Positions 23,796 to 50,621 are shown, counted from the stretch's first letter. The stretch is 64,000 bases of DNA from Syngnathus acus (GCF_901709675.1 NC_051092.1:13452491-13516490); one strand, 5' to 3'. The notes: generated by a model not told the origin, from the sequence alone. Translations and numbers: made by a program.

Positions 23796-25973
23796 ATGTC
23801 GGGTGACTTGATGTCATGCGTCAAGTACACCATGATAATCATGAATTCCTTTTTTGTTGTAAGTATTTGTCATTTCTCTTCTTCTTTGAGTAAGGTTGAT
23901 GTGAGTAAAGTCAGACTCCGGTGACTGGCCAACAGCAGCCACATTTGTATTTTTCTGGCACAAAAGACTGGATGATAAGACAACTTCCATTGTTGGTCAA
24001 GTGTGCATTTTATCCAGTGTTTCAATGAGTTCCTAATGCGTCATTTTCTGTCTGCCTAACTGAGCCTACTCCACATCTTTTTTTTTTTATCAGCTGGTAG
24101 GTGTTTTAGTCATCGGTGTAGCATTGTTGATCCTGTTGGGCACAAAATCACTGGGTCTATTTCTGGAGGAACACAGCTTCAATCACATCTACTTTTTCAT
24201 GGTCATTGGAGCCTTTCTCTTCATCATGGGCTTCTTAGGCTGCGCCGGAGCCCTCCGTGAAAGTAGAACTCTGGTTTTAGTTGTAAGTACATGACATTGA
24301 TATTATAAATCTGTGGTAGTTATCAACTATTTGGGAAAATTTGTCATTTTGATTTTGTTCAGTATACATTTTTCGCTTTTCAGAATCTGTGTCCCTGTTA
24401 TGCCACAAAGTTTTTTTCTGTGCAACAGCTGCCACTGTTATACGATTGTTATAATACAGTATACATAGTGATATTAAATGGTGTCCCTGTTATGCCACAA
24501 AGGTCTTTTTCTGTGTAACAGCTGCCAATTGTTATAATACAGTATATGTAATGATATTAAATGGTTTATGTTATTCACAAGAAGCATAGAAGCCAAGCAA
24601 TAGCTGAATGAATTTGTTCAATGAATTTATTGAAAATGCGCTATTCCCAAAACGGGATATCTTCCAATGATTAGTACCGTAGTTGGGTTTTTTTATATCT
24701 TTTTTTGGGATGGTTGGAGAAACATTTACATGTGTACAATCTTTGAACTCTTTTAAAATATACTTTTATTTGATTGTTATGTTTTGATTGTCTTTACTCG
24801 CGGCTGTTCTTTTGTCATGTTGCAGTATTTCATTCTTCTCGGCGTCCTCTTCTTAGCAGAGCTATGTGCAGGCGTTGTTACCTTCCTCAGATGGGAAACG
24901 GTAAGCTCCAGTATCTCGTGGTTACCATTTTTATTTTTGGTCAAATGGTGATATCAAATGTCTTTGCCTTACACTTTATGTTCTATACTTGTTTCAGTTC
25001 AGTAAAGAAACGTTGAAAACCAGGCTTCTCAAAGATTTTAATATCGAGGTTGAAAATCCAACTCGCTTCTCAAAAGTGTGGCGGGACGTTATGACCGAGG
25101 TAAGTCCCATGTGGAAAAATGCCATATACTCAACAAACAGTAACTTGGATTTATGACATAGATGACAAGGCAGACCAAACCAATACAGTCTTAAATGCTT
25201 CTGTTGTACTCTTGTCATCTCATTTCAGTTCCAATGTTGCGGCGTAAATGGCCCCATTGATTTTAAAATACCACCAATAACCTGCTGCAAACTGAAAAAA
25301 TTCATCAATTGCACTCAGGAAAGCGCCTATGAAAAGGTACTTAATGACCTGTTCAATGTTCACACCACATGTCAATTCCCATTTTATTTGTCATATGCAA
25401 CATGTATCTTTTTTTTTTTCTCATGCAAAAAGAAGAGTGCAATTCAGGTTTTTCTAGAACAGGCCCGCGGGCTACTCGTGTGACACTCGGGGTGCACTAC
25501 TCTGATCTTTGCGGCTTATTGATCCTTTGCTACAATGTCGTTCATTGTGTGTTCACAGGGTTGTATGGAGATAGTCTATGATCGCTACAAAAATTTCATC
25601 TTTATAGCAGCAGCATTGATGATTCTGGTGTTGATCTTTGAGGTACGATGGTATCATAGTTTGTCTTTCAGCCGTGTCTTTTGCTAAAACCGATTTAATT
25701 TTCTAAAAAAAAAAAAGCTAAACGTACCAATTTAGTTTCCAAAATATGGTCAAATGTGAATGTTATCAAAGTCTTTAATGTGGAAAGCTCACTATCTGGT
25801 AGTGGTCATCCACAAAAGACAAATTTCATGACTTGATTCACATTTTATTGATGATGGTGTTGTGTATGAAATGATCCACATGTTAAAAATGCAACTCTTC
25901 TTTTCTTCAGCTTGTTTCCCTGTCCATCTCTATGTGCCTCTTCAGGGGACTCCGGCCTCTCCGGACTCTGTAG
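23796..25973 (+). CDS. Diverged tandem duplicate of tetraspanin-18
   Basis: Four-pass tetraspanin, 227 aa, with the same exon plan as the upstream tspan18. Exons: 23796-23858, 24094-24282, 24826-24900, 24998-25099, 25229-25336, 25559-25642, 25911-25973. All introns are phase 0 and GT-AG. It starts MSGDLMSCVKYTM and retains SMCLFRGL near the C-terminus, both TSPAN18 hallmarks. The large loop keeps CCG (146-148), CC (162-163), C171 and C181 but its central exon is 36 codons instead of 58, removing 22 residues; one sequon remains (N170). The C-terminal tail is three residues longer. The second transmembrane region has CAGAL in place of CCGAL. No stop or frameshift, so it appears functional. Similarity persists in introns and 3'UTR, so it arose by local genomic duplication. 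A tspan18-like symbol would be arbitrary. Confidence 0.88.
24389..24565. repeat. Imperfect direct repeat, two units of about 90 bp
   Basis: The unit beginning GTGTCCCTGTTATGCCACAA occurs at 24389 and again at 24481, each ending near GATATTAAATGG, with small deletions in the second. It is an intronic tandem duplication within the tspan18 duplicate. Confidence 0.85.
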
Positions 25974-26354
25974 TCTATTTCGACTTGTTTTTATTTTTTG
26001 TTTTTGTTTTTCCCCCGAGGGAAAAATAAAGGTAATCTATGAGGAATGAAGAAATCAAGAATTCTAAATATATTGAACTCATTTCAATTGTTTGTTTGGA
26101 GTTTAAAAAATCCATTGTTAAAATAGCTGTACTTTGCAGCTGGACTTTATTGGGTTATCAAGTAATCCATGTACTTGCACACATCAGAGAAAGTTGGATA
26201 TCGGAGCCAAAGCTGATGTAAAAAGGTCTTACGCAGGTCTTGCGCGGACGAGGTTCAAAATTGAGTGGACGTGAGACTCAGATGAACCCATAGCAGAAGT
26301 ACTGTGCTGACTTTTGAATGAAAAATGTTTAAACAAGTGCATTTTGCTATTATG

Positions 26355-26600
26355 GATTATTGAACCAGTTTGTCCAATGCATTCAGTTCACAGTTTTGAA
26401 ATGGTTCAAATGTTTTGCCAGCACAGAGTAGTATCCCTTTTTATCGTCCACAAATAAGTATCCAAACATTGAATACGGCATTAACATAGAATATAAATAA
26501 ATCAGGGCCTATGATATACCCTTGAGGTACCCCATTAGTCACCTTTTAGTAGCTAGGTTCTTATGTTATTTAAGTCAACATTCACAAGCAAGTCGACTTC
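26355..26600 (-). mobile_element. LINE reverse-transcriptase relic
   Basis: Minus-strand translation shows VTNGVPQG followed by a GP-DLF-F stretch at about 26470-26540, the conserved RT block of non-LTR retrotransposons. It is followed by LFVDD at 26443-26457, equivalent to the catalytic FADD block, and then a CELNALDKLVQ stretch at about 26360-26395 typical of the region after it. The three blocks lie in different frames and a stop follows the last, so it is dead. Too short for confident clade assignment. It lies antisense in the 3'UTR of the tspan18 duplicate. Confidence 0.75.
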
Positions 26601-27321
26601 TGTGCCTACCCTCTTATACCATTCGCGCTATTATTTTTATTTTTTTATTAGTGTACGATCAAGTTTAGATCTATAAAGACATTGACTGCATATTCTTTAC
26701 CACGCCCACACATTTCTTATTGGCAGCGAGGTCTTTTTTTTTTTTTTTTTTTAAACCATATTGATCGTCGCTTAAAAGATTGTTTCTCAATGAATGTATC
26801 TATGTGAATACTTTAACTAGAGGTTACAAACATGTAAATCAAGTTACAAATATATGTAAATGGATGTATTATAGTTTCTGTACCCTTTACTAATACCATG
26901 TTAATATCAAAACATTTTTTATTTTCTATTTTATTATCATATAAAGGATTAATGAATGTCGAGGATGAATTTTATTGAATATACTTTGCTATTTTAGATG
27001 TATTTTGTGACTCAGGAATTCCTTTAGCTAAGCTGTTAAGGGTGTGTCCTAATGTGCACTTTGGCTGCGCTACTCTCTATCACTGTCTATAGTAACACAG
27101 TCCTTGCAAAGGATTTTTTTTTTTCAGCCACTCTTCTATGATGCTGTATTTTACTGTATATGCTCAGTGTTTACATTGTGGATGTAGTTTTCAAATGTGA
27201 ACTATTGTGAGCTTATCGCTCTTAAAGGACCATGTCAACATGATATCAGTTTGTTTACATGGTTTGTCTTTTACTGCTGTCATTTTAGGCATTAAAATGC
27301 TCGTGTATGCATTTGATCCTT

Positions 27322-27327
27322 AATAAA
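27322..27327 (+). terminator. Poly(A) signal of the tspan18 duplicate
   Basis: AATAAA in the context GATCCTTAATAAATGGCATT, matching the tspan18 poly(A) context at 21121-21140 almost base for base. Confidence 0.65.
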
Positions 27328-28387
27328 TGGCATTCGAAATAACCTATTTTGTCCCCTTATGCCCTCCAGTAGGCAATGTTATAGACTAGGACAAACTGCA
27401 GGTGAGAAATAGTTTTTAATTCTAATAGGTGAATTTAAAAGATGTAACTTGCAATATTCAAACTTTTTTAAAGCGCATTTATCTTGTAATAATTCGTTTT
27501 AAAAAACGTTTAATATAGATCCTCGAGAAAAAATTGGATTTGCTGTTGAGACAAATAAGAACTTTTGTTTTTTAATCTTCCGAACGCTCAGTGCCTTCAA
27601 CTCGTCTAAAATAGGTTTCATTTAACATAAAAATGAACTCATTAAATTGACGGAAAAAATCTACGAATTGAAATTAAGAATTTAAGAATATATTTAAAAA
27701 AAAACAATAACTCATAAACCCATAAGAAAATATTTATCTCAACACTTGGGGGCGGCATCTCCCCTCTTGGTACGTTACAATTCTGTCTTCCTGTTCAAAG
27801 CCCAGCACGATGTTGTGTAATATTTGAAGCTTCGACAAAACTTTTCTTTTCGAATTATTATTGCAAGGTACTTCACCAGAGCGTCATTCCAGAAATTGAG
27901 AATTTAGGCACCGCGTAAATGGAAAAAAAAAAACTTTTGAAGATAAATGCTAAACAGTTAATCAGTCAACCACCACATGTGCTAAATCCAGCTCAATCAA
28001 CGGGAGGTATCTTTTAACTCAGATATTTCATTTGTGCTGTCTCATATTGGTTTTGTACACCCATGTTTTGATAAAACCCAGTTTCATAAAGCCTATATAT
28101 AGTCTTCAATTCGTTCTATTTTGTTTTAATAATTTTAGAATTTGAAAGTCATCTTGTTTTGACAGCAGACACGTTGAGAGCATTTGTTCACCTGAAAGGA
28201 GTACTCCACACAGTGTAAAAACTTTTTTTTTTTTCAAATTCCTTCTCCTATTCAAAGTAACGTCTAATAAAAGCCTTTAGAAAATGTTTAACACCCTGCC
28301 CCCTCTTAAAGAATTTATGTTGACTTGTGTACTTCTTTGCTACAGAGAAGTCTTGTATCACCACATCTCTTCTTTCCTCATAAAAAT

Positions 28388-28449
28388 TCCAAACAGGGGG
28401 AGCCGATGAGATGCAGTTTGCTTTAGCCCCCTGTTTGGAGAGGAAACTT
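28388..28449. repeat. Perfect 13-bp inverted repeat
   Basis: TCCAAACAGGGGG (28388-28400) pairs with CCCCCTGTTTGGA (28437-28449) across a 36-nt spacer. It would fold as a hairpin in RNA, but the stem is too short for a typical pre-miRNA. Function unknown. Confidence 0.7.
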
Positions 28450-29720
28450 TCATTGCTTGATGATTTACAACCGAATGGACTCCCACGAGAACGGGAACAA
28501 GTCCTGTTTCCTGAATGTCTTTAACATAAAACTTACCTCTCTTCCTTGCGCTGTGTTTTTGACCTTGTGTAGGTGTTGGACATCTCCGAGAATCCCCTGA
28601 AGACCAGACATCTCACATCTTCTTTAGTGAGTTTGTTAGGGGCTCACGTGAAAATGTAAGAATCACGCATGCGGGACAGAATGCAAGGAACAAAATGGTG
28701 ATTATTCATTTTACATGCACAGTTTGAGCGGATTGGTTGAATTTAATGCAACTCATATAAACTTAGCTAAATAAACATTCAGGGGTTTTTTTTTCTTCTT
28801 TTTTTTCAAATGTGGCCATTAAGCTCGAATGCTCGCCTGCCAAATTTGACATAAATGGTCCCACGACAGCCAAAGTTGTGCTTCCACAGGGTCGCTGTCA
28901 TGACGCACAATGTGGTGCCCGCAAGTCGGTATAAAGCAGGAAGTGAGCAGGGAAGGCCAGGAAATGAGTCTTTTGGGATGAGACATTTCTCAGGCCAAGC
29001 ATTTTTGGATTCAGCTGACAACAAATAAATGATCCCATGTGTGATGGCCGCATAATGTTGCATGTTAACAAAGAAGTCATGTTTAGCGTGTAGTTGTCCT
29101 GATTGGAAGAAGTTCTTCATTTGTTCTCATAGTTTCCTGCTCCTCCGATGTTTCTTATGTCAAACGTTTTCCTCGCCGCCGGTAGCTCGCGCAACATTTT
29201 AGCGACACGTCTCGCGCTCAATTTTCTCTCACTGTGGCCCTCACGTCTGAGTTTTCAGTTCTCCCTGTCAATCAGTGCGTATCGTAGCGCAGCGGCTGCG
29301 AAAGATCGACTGTTTGTATATTTTTGACCTTTTGAGCTCTGCAGCAGGCGGGCTTCTTGAGCAAATGCGCTGAACACGGCAAGACATAAGTGAACAATAA
29401 ATCATAGCGAGACTCCACCACCCCCGTATTCACGAGCAGCATAATTGAAAGCATACTGGCCAGGAGAGAAAGGCAACATGCGGCTCTGGACCGAAGAGCA
29501 TATCCCGATAATAACTTGATTGGTGTTAAGAGGGAATCAGCAGTCGGTCTACTGATTACAGTGTGTCAACTCTTAAATTTTAAATTGTAGTACACACGCA
29601 GAAGTATGAAGAGAGGTTACCAGAATCTTTTAGCATTCCTATTATTGTTTATAAAAGAGAGTGAATTAAAATAACGGGTTTCCCAAAATTTGGAAAATGT
29701 CCATTGGTATTCTTGAGTTT

Positions 29721-29789
29721 ACTCATTCACTGCCATTGACGACTATAGACGTCAAACATCCATTTAAACTGGACTGACAGTGAATGAGT
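29721..29789. mobile_element. Tiny foldback MITE remnant
   Basis: Perfect 12-bp inverted ends ACTCATTCACTG / CAGTGAATGAGT enclose a 45-nt interior containing GACTATAGACGTCAAA. This resembles a teleost dispersed inverted-repeat element reduced to its ends. The family is recalled from general knowledge and not verified. Confidence 0.5.
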
Positions 29790-31189
29790 TAATATGACTG
29801 TTTGCAAGTACGAAAGTGATATTACGAGAAGGCTCAATTAGCCTGTTTTTGGCACAATCAGTGGTCGGAGATTCCCCATCCAGCACCATTTCTGTTTTTA
29901 TGAATATGACAATCAGAAAAAAAAAATCAGCTTGGCCAAAATGTAAGTCGTTTGTTGACATTCTCAGCTTGTAATGAAGGTTTTACCAGATGCACATTGT
30001 TTCTTCTGCTCCTCAGTGCCGTTGACTTATAGCCACAGCAGGAGGCTGATTCATCTTTTATGTCCCTGCGGACATGGTCAGTGCTTTCAAAACTTCAACT
30101 GGATCTTTTTGATTTAAGACAAGAAGTTACTTGATGTTTTAAGAGAGAAGTGGACTTTTGGTTTTACAGTAACAACATTGGTTCATGTGAATTAGTATGT
30201 GTAATTGTTTTTTTTTTTACTACATAGTGCAATGCCCTTTACAGGGAGTTTTTTTACTGGTCTAACAGGAAGTGGAGAAATTAAATTTAACGTGTTGGGC
30301 TACGTTTTCAAACGCCAAAGCGTCAGCTCACGTGCTTGATTTTAGCACCGATTTACAACTCCGACGTTGCTAACGATGGCTTTTAATGAGCAGCTCAAGT
30401 TTCCATTTGTTTACGGAGCGTGCTGACTGACAGATCCATAGATGGAGAAATAAAGCACGTGGGTGAGGAATTGGATCGTTCCCTTCTTTGCCATATCAAC
30501 AGAGCCTTTATGTAGAGGAGTGAACTTTGAAGTGCCCTAATGGTCCACATGGTCCTTTAACCATGCAGGACTCTGTCAGTGGAGCCTAGCTGGGGCAGTG
30601 TGACCCATTAGCTTTAATGAGCGGTGTCCAGGGCACAGCGGGCCACTCTTCTTGCCCTCTATCACTGTTTATTTATGTCACCTACCCACATTTTAGACTA
30701 CTTAGGCTTTTAAGTTGCGTACTGCTCTACGCTTTGTGATTTTATTTTATCTGATCCCTGGCTAAACCAGTCTTGTTAGTTTGAACTAGGGTCATGGTAA
30801 TGCGCAATAAAAAAAAAAAGTCATTCTTGCATCTCAAAGGATTATGAAATGTGCTAAAATGCTGAACTATTTAGCAAAAAGAAGAAAAACACATTCAGAG
30901 GTCTAGTAATGCAAGCTATATAGTCTTGGTAAGCACATCTGTGAACTGAAAGTCATTCCGGGTCATAACACATCTGCATCATAAAGCTGACTGAGAAAAT
31001 ACTAAGAAAATAAGATTTGCAAAGTTGTGATCTGGGCAAAAGGAACCTGCTTTAAAGAATGAAACATATTCTGTTTTATTTGATTTTTTTACCTGTTAAT
31101 TCCATCATTATTTTCAAAATACCGATGATTTAGTATAAATCTACAATGCAGGATTATTATAAATGAAAAAAAACACAAAATTAGAGGGT

Positions 31190-31216
31190 ATTTCCAAACC
31201 TTTGACTGGTACTGTA
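31190..31216 (-). mobile_element. Solo Tc1-like inverted-repeat end
   Basis: Reads on the minus strand as TACAGTACCAGTCAAAGGTT plus TGGAAA, the terminal inverted repeat type of Tc1-like teleost elements, beginning with TA. No partner end or transposase nearby. Confidence 0.55.
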
Positions 31217-31813
31217 AATATGCCACTTTACAAATATCACCCCATTTTTCTTAACCTTGTTTTACTTTTGAAGTTGTGTACTAGTTGTATTTCGTTCATT
31301 ACAATAGAGGTGCAGCGATGCTTAACATATCAGATTATTTTAACAAGCAATTAATTGTTTAAATTTGTTATTGGCTTAAAGCAGTAGCTTTTTTCTCACA
31401 ATGCAAAACAGTACATTTTCTTAAACAACACAGAAGATTTTAATTCATGATTGGCAGCAGACATCTAGCAGACAGACTGAATTTTTTTCCCCACCCACTA
31501 TGAAGAAAAAAAAAAAAAAACAGCCTTCCAGTTAACGTTATGTACATTTTGGAAAAGGCTGCAATTGTCTACTGGTCATACATTCTTTGGAGGGCGAAGT
31601 CCGCACCAATGGTGAGCTTGGCAGTTTTTGCCTTTGGAATTCCAACCATAATGGATGGTTTGATTACAGATATTTTTATAGTTTAGGAGTTTAGTTTCTG
31701 GAGAACCTGTGCATGAAACTATATTTCATGCAATTACACTTGATTGCCTTCAATATGAGCATTTTGCTAAACGTCGTATTTGAAAGGAGAAACTTCATCG
31801 GGCTGTTTGGGAT

Positions 31814-31819
31814 TTTATT
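31814..31819 (-). terminator. Possible poly(A) signal of alx4
   Basis: AATAAA on the minus strand, about 1.5 kb after the alx4 stop. It is the nearest canonical hexamer I noticed. Variant hexamers closer to the stop cannot be excluded, so this is tentative. Confidence 0.2.
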
Positions 31820-33342
31820 ACATCTTCACTTCAATCCAACAAATGAAAAACAATACCTCTGTACAAACAAACACATCTCCAGCACCTTGAGCAGATGTCA
31901 CGGTACTAAATATGGATGGCTTAAAGCAACATTTTTGCAACCCGGAACAACATGAGGCTTCTGTCCCAGTGGAAAGTATTAACACACAATTCTCAAAATC
32001 TTAAGTGCAATAACTTATTGCAATGGCACATTATATAAAGTCACTACCATAAGTCGAAATAATTGGTTATTATTAGAAAATAACAAAAAAACAGCTTGAA
32101 GCCATTAGAAAATTAGAAAGCTATTTCAACAGTTAAAAAGCCCAGAGCAACATTTTCTTTAGAAATAATGCTGAACACAACATATTATTTGGCAATATCA
32201 CTGTAATACTTGAACGGTTTGGCATTTTGGAGGTCCATTATTTGACACAAAGATAAAACAAATGCACAAGCAACAGAATAATATCATACATACTGTTTAC
32301 ATTCACACAAAACAACTTTTCAGTAGTATCATCACGGAACGAGCTGCAGTTTAAAGCACGGGGAGGTCGAGACAATCGAGCCCTCAATAGGAATAGAACT
32401 GCGTCCTGATTTGAATTCAGAAACTGAAAGTTCTGTCTAGTTCCTATATAGTCAATCAAGTATTCAAATTTGATTAGTTGTAGAAGTGATACAAGCCTTC
32501 TGCCAAATGTCATATCAAAATACATTCACCCACTGCAATCCCTCTATCAAGAAGTAAATGATGTCATGACAAGATTTCATTCAAATCACAAGTTTGATAA
32601 CACACTCACCACTGCAATGTATACGCTCCACCTAAACATTACAAAATTCTCCCACTCGCCAATCAGGCCCACTAATTCAGTCCGCAGTTTCCGCCATGTG
32701 TTGATCCAAAACTTGGCCATGACAACATCTGTGATGCACTTTGGTGTTCACGAGGGAAAAATGCTCATTTTGATGCTAATTAAGTGTGTCTACTAGTTGC
32801 GTCGGGTGCCGGTGGAAGTTGGCGTGACTAGTTGGCGTTGAAGGCTACCGCTGTGCCTTGTCTACCACTGGAGACACGGAGTTTCCTGTAACTTGAGGCT
32901 GGGCCTAACAGGGGAACCTGTGGAGGTTGCTCTGTGGGAGCAAATGACATGTTGGCTGGAAATCTAATGTCTGCTCTCCTCCCTCAGTAAATTGCTTCAG
33001 GCTAGTTCTGTTTGCGCTCCATTAAATTTGCCGATTGCATCCAGCCTGGGTTGTCACGCGGAAGAAAAAAATAATCATTACTGAAAATGATAGCTATGCC
33101 ACCAAAACCTGAGACGGACAGGAATTAAACGCTTGGGTCTGATTTTCACTTCTACTTTTTGGAACTTTCAGTTTCTGCTGATTGTCACTGTCGCAGCTGT
33201 TATCTCCATTGTGATGGCCGCTAAGATGCTCTCGGCTATCTGGACGCTTTCCGCCTGTTCTTTTGACCTGTCTTATCATTAGTGCTCTCAGCAAAACTCC
33301 CCCGCAGCGCTCATGGAGGCGGGGTGCGACTTGGTTGGAACA

Positions 33343-47892
<14,550 letters not shown>

Positions 47893-48250
47893 ACCTAAAA
47901 AAAAAAAATCTCTATTAAAAAAAAAAAGAGGCAGAATCCAAACTTTAGTTCTCGCCCAGCCCCTTCTAAACAGCTCTCCTCAAACTTTCATGCAATGCAC
48001 ACTGACGCGCCCTAGCTCGCACACGCTCAAAGTGGCGCATCTGGGACTGCTTTAGGGAGAGAGAGAGGGAAAAAAATGAACAAATGCTAAAAGCCCCTCT
48101 CTGTGAAGGAGAGCGAGATGAGGAGCCCACAGTGGGAAAGTGTCACGCAGAACTACGCTGACCTTCAAGCTGCACGCATGCACTCCGAGTAGGCCCACTC
48201 CGCTCTGACCGCGCTATTATGCACCGATGGGAGGTCAAAAACAAGGAAAG
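47893..48250 (-). promoter_or_regulatory. alx4 upstream region, CpG-rich
   Basis: Upstream of the alx4 ATG (47892). Exon 1 and the next few hundred bases have clearly more CpG than the surroundings, as at many developmental-gene promoters. The bases immediately before the ATG are, on the minus strand, a long T-rich tract ending TTTAG|GT-ATG, which would also serve as a splice acceptor (AG at 47895-47896). The true transcription start may therefore lie further upstream with a non-coding first exon. No TATA box confidently identified. Confidence 0.4.
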
Positions 48251-49417
48251 GGGTGGAGGGTGGCTGGGGGCTGCATTTTCTTCTTCATTTTCTCTTTTTT
48301 TTTAGTTTGCGTGTGTGTGCGCGAGCGTCTGTTGGTGGTAAACACGTGGGAATCGCAACACATGACATCAATGCAATCAGGAGATGAATGGACGAGCTTT
48401 AATTCCATACACGCTAAATAAGAATGTTTAGTTTTATTCAGCGCGTGGTTGCGTACTGTTAATTCTCGTTTCGGGGCTTTACGTTGCCTTCGTTTTTAGG
48501 CAAAGGAATTAGGAAACCATATCAGGACAAGACTTTTAGTTTGGCCCGACTTTTTTTGTTTTGTTTGTTTATTTGTTTTTAGAATGTCAATAATGACTAA
48601 GGGCTGTTTGTTTTTAAACGTAAACCAAAACAGGCGGCCGTGGCCTGGTGCACGGAGAGTCACTTTGCAGGATGGTCACTGCGCTTAACTGCAGACAGTT
48701 TATTTGGCAATCGTAGTTTAAATATTAAATTACTTAAAAAGCATCACACCAATATTGCTCATCGAAACGTTTGGCTTGCTCAAACGACGCAGGCTATAAA
48801 AGCCGGAATTAAATTGGTTTACTGGAGACAAGTTGGGTCTGTGGCCAAATTGAATAAGTCCTCTCTAATCGCGTCCTTAATTTATCCGAAAGCCAACGAA
48901 GGTAAATGACTTATTATCTGTCAACAATTAAAATAAATGAGAAAATATACCCCGTGTTTGTCTCTCGAATGTTCCATTATAACCGCTTAATTGTAGTGGT
49001 ATATTTTGTAAATAGTCATAATGAAATGTCATTTTCTTCGAAATAAAGTCTCCATTTAAAATACAGGTCAAATAATTCGAGCAAGAATCGAGAGAATTAT
49101 TTTTACCAAACTGCAGGTATAGTGTCTGTTAAAAACTAACGGTAAAAAGATGCCCATATAATAATAATATAATATAATAAGTTACAAGATGCTGTTTTGT
49201 TGATTTATTAATTTTTAGTTTTTAACAGCTCTTTTGCATTCATTTTTTTAAAGATTCAGATTTTTGCAGTTATTTGTTTGTTTTTTGCTGTGGGATCATC
49301 TTTTTTAGCTTCTATTTTTAGTGATTTATATCATTTTTTTCTTCACAATAAGGGTGTGAATTACCTGTTAATAAATTGTTAAAGAATATACTGCCAACAG
49401 TACTCATGCAATCGAAG

Positions 49418-49439
49418 ATATATATATATATATATATCG

Positions 49440-49473
<34 letters not shown>
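49418..49473. repeat. AT microsatellite
   Basis: Two (AT)n blocks interrupted by CGTATGT. Located in the alx4-lmo2 interval. Confidence 0.9.
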
Positions 49474-49478
<5 letters not shown>

Positions 49479-49595
49479 GAAGTAAAAATAAAAATGCAAA
49501 AGGTTTTAAACTTGCCTGTGTTTTGAAATTGGGTTTTGTTATTTGATAGCTTCAAGATAAGACAATGCCTTTGTTTGTTTGTTAAGTAAGTTTTA

Positions 49596-49597
<2 letters not shown>

Positions 49598-49627
<30 letters not shown>
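49598..49627 (+). repeat. (GT)15 microsatellite
   Basis: Uninterrupted GT array of about 15 units. Confidence 0.9.
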
Positions 49628-49630
<3 letters not shown>

Positions 49631-50621
49631 ATTAAAAAAAGTTGAGTTGTTAAGGTGGTTGCAGTTAAACTAATGTATCTGTGAATGACAGGTCTCCGTT
49701 GGCGTCCAGTCCCATGTGCTCACTTAATACAAACCACTCGTGTGCTTCAGGCAGCAAGCTCGCCTGTCATATAAATCCATCACCCCGACATGGCATCATT
49801 TCTATAAGCTTTTTGCTAAATTCTAACTTGCCTGGTTAACTAGCTACAACCATCCGACCCAAATCTTCTTGTGGGCAGTGGGTACAGTCTAAAATACCTA
49901 ATGTAAAGAAGTGTAAAGTAGCTTGAAGTCCAAAAACTCCTGTCCATCATCATCAAATATTTGTGGGGATCTTTACTTATTCTCACTTCAATCTCTGAAA
50001 CAATCAGAAGGATCACAATAATATTTGGGATTTTACGGACGTTAAGGCTTTTCCTCTCCATAGTCATTCGCCAAACAGAAAAAACATAATCTGAATCAAA
50101 GTTAAAAAAATAAAAAAAGATCAATCAAAATGCAAGTCTATTAGATCAATATTTGTGGCCACTTTAAGGTCTGCCAATATTAGAATGATCGTCTCAATAT
50201 TTCTGATTTTATGGCTATTAGGCAAGACATCTCCATAAATTTGAGTGAAGATTTTTATCTATCATTCTTTGTCTCTCTGCATATCGTTAGCATAGTAGTA
50301 AAACTGCCCAAGTCAGTTTGTAACGTACTGCCTCAATGTCAATTAAAAGATATCTCACTGTGATCACAATTTTTTTTTTTTTAAGTATGTCTTTATGTAG
50401 ATTCTCAGTAATACGGGTGATGGAAATCAGCAAAGGTTGAATCGAGGCAACTGGACTTTTGTTTAATTTGCCGTTGTTTTTAATTGTTTACTGAAAATGT
50501 TAACAAAAAATGTATTTAAAAAAATAAATAATAGCAAAAATATAAGATTGATGTGGGCTGTGCTAATTGTTATTGGAGTATATGCTTTGGGCCGCTAAAA
50601 AATGAAAGGCAGGTCGCAAAT

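Larger units (their letters stand above)
25974..27345 (+). other. 3'UTR of the tspan18 duplicate
   Basis: About 1.35 kb from the TAG stop to just past AATAAA at 27322-27327. The first 360 nt and the last 270 nt align by eye with the tspan18 3'UTR. The middle (about 26340-27060) has no counterpart there and includes a LINE reverse-transcriptase relic on the opposite strand. Confidence 0.65.
27346..33342. other. Intergenic between tspan18 duplicate and alx4
   Basis: No recognisable coding exon. It contains a 13-bp inverted repeat (28388-28449), a short MITE-like palindrome (29721-29789), a Tc1-like end (about 31190-31216), A/T-rich stretches and some high-complexity sequence (about 30340-30690) that could be conserved non-coding DNA. 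The part adjoining 33342 is presumably alx4 3'UTR. In human CD82 lies between TSPAN18 and ALX4; I see no CD82-like tetraspanin exon here. Confidence 0.55.
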
